Below, one piece after another: positions 60,272-64,000 of a stretch of DNA of 64,000 bases (the first letter of the stretch is position 1; each line of letters begins with the position of its first letter). Under the pieces are notes generated by a model, which worked only from the letters and a program-made list of their open reading frames with translations, was not told the origin of the DNA and searched no databases. The position numbers were made by a program, and so were the translations under genes. This DNA is from Deltaproteobacteria bacterium. GTDB lineage: Bacteria; Myxococcota_A; Polyangia; GCA-2747355. The stretch lies in assembly GCA_020633415.1 (NCBI GenBank), contig JACKDQ010000016.1:17562-81561 (forward strand). The letters are read 5' to 3'.

Positions 60272-60488
60272 CGACTCGCTCCCCTCAAGAAGTTGCGCCC
60301 CTGCTAGCACAGAAGAACCAGACAGCGGCGGTCAAAAAAACTCGCTCAGGCTCGATCTGCAAACTCCAAGCCGATCCAGCGCTCCGTCAAGGCATTGAAA
60401 ACATTGACGCGCAGTAGGATGCTCGGCGGCTTTGCGGGACAATTGGCCGCGTTAGGGGGCTAGCGCGGTTGTGCGAAGCAGCGGCTCG

Positions 60489-62165
60489 CTACAAGGCCGG
60501 CACCTGGCCCCCGCACAGGCCAAACACCGTCTGGGTCACATCCAGCGGTTTGCGCTTGGCCTCGGTCATCGCGTCGAGGATGCGCTGATTCATCGGCCAC
60601 GGCCAAAGCGGCTTGTCGGTCAGTTTGCCCTCAACGATGCGATTGACGATCGTCGCGCCACCTTGCACGCCAGCTATCGACGGGTTGACGATCGCCCCAT
60701 CGGCCTTGAGCTGGTTGCAGTTGTCTGATGCGTAGTTGTCGGATTGTGACCAACCGCTGGCGATCTTCGGCCCTGCGCCGCCGATCACCGTCATGTTGTG
60801 GGCGGTGTTATTGCTGCCACCATCTTCTAGCGCGACCGTCGTGTACGCGAGGTAAGCAGCTGGCTCAATGAAGGCCAACGTATCGCGAATCTCGATCTCG
60901 GGCAGGCTCATCGTGATCAAACCAAACCACGTCCGCCAACCATTTGACCAGCGATCGCTGGCGCGCAAAAAGGCGATCGAGCCGAGAATCTTGTTGTGGG
61001 TCTCGCGCGGATTGCCACCGTCGGGACTATCGTGAGAAAAGATCCCCAGCGGCATATCGACTTCGTAGTTATCAAAGTGCTCGAGCGGCGAAACCAACGA
61101 GCCATCGTACTCGAGCAGATCGTAGCTCTGTTTCATCAGAATCGAGTCCCACGTGCCAATGCAGTTTTCGCAAGTAAAGCGATAGCTGTTGTAGCTGGTC
61201 GCGAAGGTGTGTTTCGGTCCGCTGGCGTGGTTTCCCTCCCAGCGCCCGAAGCAGCGCCGGCAGGTCAAATCGTTACCGCCCTGAGCGTTGCTAAACACTT
61301 TGCGTGCCGCGCCGAAACCAGCGCAGTCCTCGAGCAGGTTGAAGTTGCTGTTGTGCACACCGAAAATGTTGTTGTTGCCGTCGGGCGCCGCATCCCAAGC
61401 CACCACGCGATAGACCTTGCTGTAGTCGGAGCGATTGATCGACACAACATGGGCGTTGGCCGGACCTGCGCTATGGGCGTTGAAACCGCGCAGCACGAAA
61501 TGCGGATTGCCACCGAGCGTCACTGGCCGATGCGTGCCTTCGCCATCGATGTCGACCTTTCCGTCGTTGAGCGCCATCACCGTGATCGGCTGCTGGTCGG
61601 TTCCCGCGAGGCCATCCGGCGGATTGATCATCGAGGACGCGCCAACATAGTGCCCGTCAAGCAATAGCAGCGTGTCGCCCGGCTTAGCGACCTTCCAGAA
61701 GTCGGCGATGCGAAACGGCGAGGTGCTCGATTTGCCATCGCCTGCGCCATTTGCTGACGCGTAGTACAGTGCGCCACCTCCGGCATTGCACGCGCCGCAG
61801 TCGCTGGCGCAGCTTTGGCAATTTTCACTGGCATAGCTACAGCGACCGTCACCACAGCGCGCGACGGGTCCGCAGGCGCCGCAGTCCGCTGGACAACTGG
61901 CGCAGTCTTCGCCGCTGCAGCTACCATCACCACAGCTCGGCGTGGGGTCGCCGCAGCGCCCACAATCGGCCTGACAGCTATCGCAGCGCTCGTTGCCGTT
62001 GCAGGTACCGTCGCCGCAGACCGGCTGCGCGATCAGCTGTTGATCGGGCGACGGATCTCCAGCGTCGGGGGCTAGCTGCGGGTCCGCCCCGCTTAGCGCC
62101 GCGGAGCATCCGGCGACGACCCAACACAGCATCAGACCGAGTGTCGTTGGTAGAGCCTTGTCCAT
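60489..62165 (-). CDS. beta-helix lipoprotein with Cys modules
   Basis: A 558-aa lipoprotein with lipobox VAGC behind AAGGACGG. Three copies of a C-G-D-G-x-C...C-x2-C-x2-D-C-G-x-C module lie at about 48-125. The rest is a parallel beta-helix type sequence of the pectate-lyase-like superfamily: APDGNNNIFGVHNSNFN, LLEDCAGFGAARKVFSNAQ and NNTAHNMTVIGG (ladder-like Asn/Gly/Val). A polysaccharide-lyase or -binding role is plausible. Ends with CGG. The upstream esterase gene stops 12 bases before this start. Confidence 0.72.
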   Translation of the reverse strand: MDKALPTTLGLMLCWVVAGCSAALSGADPQLAPDAGDPSPDQQLIAQPVCGDGTCNGNERCDSCQADCGRCGDPTPSCGDGSCSGEDCASCPADCGACGPVARCGDGRCSYASENCQSCASDCGACNAGGGALYYASANGAGDGKSSTSPFRIADFWKVAKPGDTLLLLDGHYVGASSMINPPDGLAGTDQQPITVMALNDGKVDIDGEGTHRPVTLGGNPHFVLRGFNAHSAGPANAHVVSINRSDYSKVYRVVAWDAAPDGNNNIFGVHNSNFNLLEDCAGFGAARKVFSNAQGGNDLTCRRCFGRWEGNHASGPKHTFATSYNSYRFTCENCIGTWDSILMKQSYDLLEYDGSLVSPLEHFDNYEVDMPLGIFSHDSPDGGNPRETHNKILGSIAFLRASDRWSNGWRTWFGLITMSLPEIEIRDTLAFIEPAAYLAYTTVALEDGGSNNTAHNMTVIGGAGPKIASGWSQSDNYASDNCNQLKADGAIVNPSIAGVQGGATIVNRIVEGKLTDKPLWPWPMNQRILDAMTEAKRKPLDVTQTVFGLCGGQVPAL

Positions 62166-62177
62166 CGATCGCCGTCC

Positions 62178-63824
62178 TTATTGCGCGCTCAGGTCGACCG
62201 CAAAGCGACAGTGGTAGACCAAACCCCAGTCGTAGTTAGCACGCACCAAACTCTGCAGCGCTTCGAGCAGGTTGGGCTGACAGGTATACGCGCGCGTCTT
62301 TCCGTCGACGGTGACCATGATCGGCTTGGCAATATCGACGGCCATCTTCTGCGGATGGATCGACAGCCAAAGCTTGCTGACGTTTTCGGTCTGCACGGTG
62401 ATCGCGTTACCGCTGATCGTCGCCGTAGCGCGGCCGGCCTTGGCCTGCACCGTCGCGGCAGTGCTGTCGCTGTCGGCCACTTGGGCGAACGGAATCGTTC
62501 CCGCACCCTTTTCGATCGTCACCCACTTGGTCTGCGGCGTCTCAGGCGCCGGCCAAGTCAGACGAAAATTGGCACCGACCAGGTAGCTCGTCGACGGCGT
62601 CAGAGCGCGAACCGTCGACTGATAACCATCGCGCCGCTTGTCGGCGACGTAGCCGATCGGACCGTTGGTCCCTTGATCGATGAATGCGGCAAAGGATTGC
62701 TCGGCCACTTCGGTCCAACTGTGCCCCCCCTGATAGATCTTCAGCTGGTGCGGCAGCTTGGCTTGGGTCAACAGCGCACTGGCGAGCTTGGGATGCTTGA
62801 CCAGCACGTAGTCGCTATCACCATGGATAAAGACGATCGGCATCTGCAGCGAGCTCCAATCGGCCTCGCGCCAAGCGCCCGCGGACGGCATCGCCGCGGC
62901 AAAGTGCTGACCGCCCTGGAAGATCTGCTGATAGGTGCCGAAGCCGCCCATCGAGAAGCCGGTGATGAACACGCGGTCGGGGTCGATGCGATAGCGCGCC
63001 GCTAGTTCACGAAAGACCAGATCGAGAATGTACGGGGCAGCCTTGGGCACGTTCCAGCGACTGGCGTGTTGCTCGCGAAACTTCTGCGTCTCCGCCGGAT
63101 CGTTGGGATCTTCGGGCAGCAAGTCGTGATGGGGCGCCTGCGGCGTCACAACCAAACAGCTCTTGCCCTCGGGCATCGCATAGCTGCGCTTGCCGCCTTC
63201 AAAGTCGCGGATCGATCCGTAGAGCCAGTCCGCCTCATCGGTAAAGTAGGAGCCACCGCCGTGCAGCCAGACCATCACGCAGAGTTTGCTGTTGGGATCG
63301 TTGGCGTTGTAGTGGTCGGGAACGTTGTAATAGAACACGTGGCCGGCGTAGGTCGTGCTCAAGCCGGGGAGCTCGAACACCTGCTTTTGAAACAGACCGG
63401 TCTGCGTGCGCGTGTAGCTGCGCGCCTGAACCTGCGCCATGATCGCGTCGATGTTGGTCGTCACCTTGGCCAACGTCGACTCGAATTGCGCACGGCCGCT
63501 CGGATCGGCAGCGAGCCAGGCTTTCGCCGTGGCCAGCAACTGTGCGTCGACCGGTGGACACGCGCCGCAATCACTGGCGCATGAGGCGCAGCTTTCGCTC
63601 GCCTGGCAGACTTGATCGCCACAAACCGCAGGCGCTGCGACCGTGCCATCGCGCGATCCAGCGCCATCGCCCGCAACGCTGGCGTCGGCGCACGGGGCGC
63701 CCACACAGCCGACCGAACCTGCGTCGGGATCGCGTCCAGCATCGTCGATCGCGAAACGGCCAACGGTTTCAGAACAGGCGGCGCAAAGTAGGACGCAGAG
63801 GCCCCACTGCCCCCAACGCAGCAT
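62178..63824 (-). CDS. alpha/beta-hydrolase esterase lipoprotein (CE1/PHB depolymerase-like)
   Basis: A 548-aa protein starts at ATG 63824 with signal peptide ending CAAC. It carries one CGDQVCQASESCASCASDCG module, as in the downstream gene. The catalytic domain has LCVMVWLHGGGSYF (oxyanion hole), DRVFITGFSMGGFGTYQ (G-x-S-x-G) and KIYQGGHSWTEVAEQ (His), the layout of feruloyl-esterase/PHB-depolymerase family enzymes. Operon with the beta-helix gene. The frame to 63965 has no ribosome-binding site. Confidence 0.78.
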   Translation of the reverse strand: MLRWGQWGLCVLLCAACSETVGRFAIDDAGRDPDAGSVGCVGAPCADASVAGDGAGSRDGTVAAPAVCGDQVCQASESCASCASDCGACPPVDAQLLATAKAWLAADPSGRAQFESTLAKVTTNIDAIMAQVQARSYTRTQTGLFQKQVFELPGLSTTYAGHVFYYNVPDHYNANDPNSKLCVMVWLHGGGSYFTDEADWLYGSIRDFEGGKRSYAMPEGKSCLVVTPQAPHHDLLPEDPNDPAETQKFREQHASRWNVPKAAPYILDLVFRELAARYRIDPDRVFITGFSMGGFGTYQQIFQGGQHFAAAMPSAGAWREADWSSLQMPIVFIHGDSDYVLVKHPKLASALLTQAKLPHQLKIYQGGHSWTEVAEQSFAAFIDQGTNGPIGYVADKRRDGYQSTVRALTPSTSYLVGANFRLTWPAPETPQTKWVTIEKGAGTIPFAQVADSDSTAATVQAKAGRATATISGNAITVQTENVSKLWLSIHPQKMAVDIAKPIMVTVDGKTRAYTCQPNLLEALQSLVRANYDWGLVYHCRFAVDLSAQ

Positions 63825-63948
63825 GCTCACAGCGACTCCCCCCGGTGTGTGTACTGCTACATTTAGCAAGAGCCAGGCCAGACGATGCGCTGACAAAAGT
63901 CCTGTGTTTTCAGCAGACAGCAGCGCCAGCCGGCGCGGCACGCGCGAG

Positions 63949-63972
63949 ACCTGCGGAGGCCGCACCGCAGGT
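63949..63972. repeat. 8-bp inverted repeat upstream of esterase gene
   Basis: ACCTGCGG and CCGCAGGT flank an 8-base centre, about 125 bases before the esterase start. Could be an operator or the end of a gene beyond the window. Confidence 0.3.
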
Positions 63973-64000
63973 TGGGGGAACCCATCCCCAGGTGTTGGGG

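Noticed and set aside
1..64000. CRISPR array
   Set aside because: The only dispersed repeats are the four palindromes, kilobases apart; tandem repeats are in-frame within genes.
1..64000. tRNA or rRNA genes
   Set aside because: No cloverleaf-like or rRNA-like stretch was recognised by eye; a tRNAscan/Infernal run would be decisive.

Overview
The window is high-GC bacterial chromosome, densely coded on both strands. About half of its roughly 50 genes encode predicted lipoproteins or exported proteins, many with an Asp/Ala/Ser/Thr-rich linker after the lipobox, cysteine-rich modules, MopE-type metal-binding motifs or von Willebrand A domains. Together with a type IV pilus minor-pilin/PilY1 operon and a multihaem cytochrome, this fits Myxococcota or a related former deltaproteobacterial lineage. 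That assignment rests on protein style only; no rRNA or tRNA is visible.

Layout. 1-13 kb: cysteine-rich/HEAT lipoprotein, erythromycin-esterase-like lipoprotein, alpha/beta hydrolase lipoprotein, histone-H1-like protein with 60-bp repeats, HNH nuclease, HExxH metalloprotease lipoprotein and a cytochrome with 13 haem-type motifs. 13-21 kb: monothiol glutaredoxin, then the pilus operon (minor pilin, PilY1-like, PilW-like, PilX-like), with the PilY1-like gene broken by a frameshift near 18012. 21-29 kb: CxxCH lipoprotein, LCAD-like acyl-CoA dehydrogenase, B12-type radical SAM protein, c-type-cytochrome-like lipoprotein, exported DEDDh exonuclease and a barrel-like protein. 29-43 kb: exported PPDK/PEP-synthase ATP-grasp domain, MopE/propeller protein, transglutaminase-like protein, several unknown secreted proteins, DUF423 membrane protein and a vWA lipoprotein. 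43-55 kb: AhpC-type peroxiredoxin overlapping a thioredoxin-like gene, exported glycerophosphodiester phosphodiesterase, DUF4382 lipoprotein, phosphodiester-glycosidase-like lipoprotein and an exported kinase-like protein. 55-64 kb: TMEM43-family membrane protein fused to TPR-like repeats, XRE regulator, Kazal-type lipoprotein, and a two-gene unit of esterase plus beta-helix lipoproteins that share cysteine modules.

The clearest unexplained structure is a four-copy family of near-perfect palindromes (about 63-68 bp) with CAAAGGGGACAG...CTGTCCCCTTTG ends, at 11616, 25645, 47601 and 55281. One copy has a paired base change in both arms, and two copies have copy-specific flanking bases that are also palindromic. 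They look like REP/MITE-type non-autonomous elements; no transposase is encoded here.

Much of the remaining interest lies in folds normally cytoplasmic (DEDDh nuclease, PPDK ATP-grasp, protein kinase) that here carry export signals, and in lone accessory enzymes such as the radical SAM gene. Where a ribosome-binding site and signal peptide supported it, start codons were moved inward from the longest frame.
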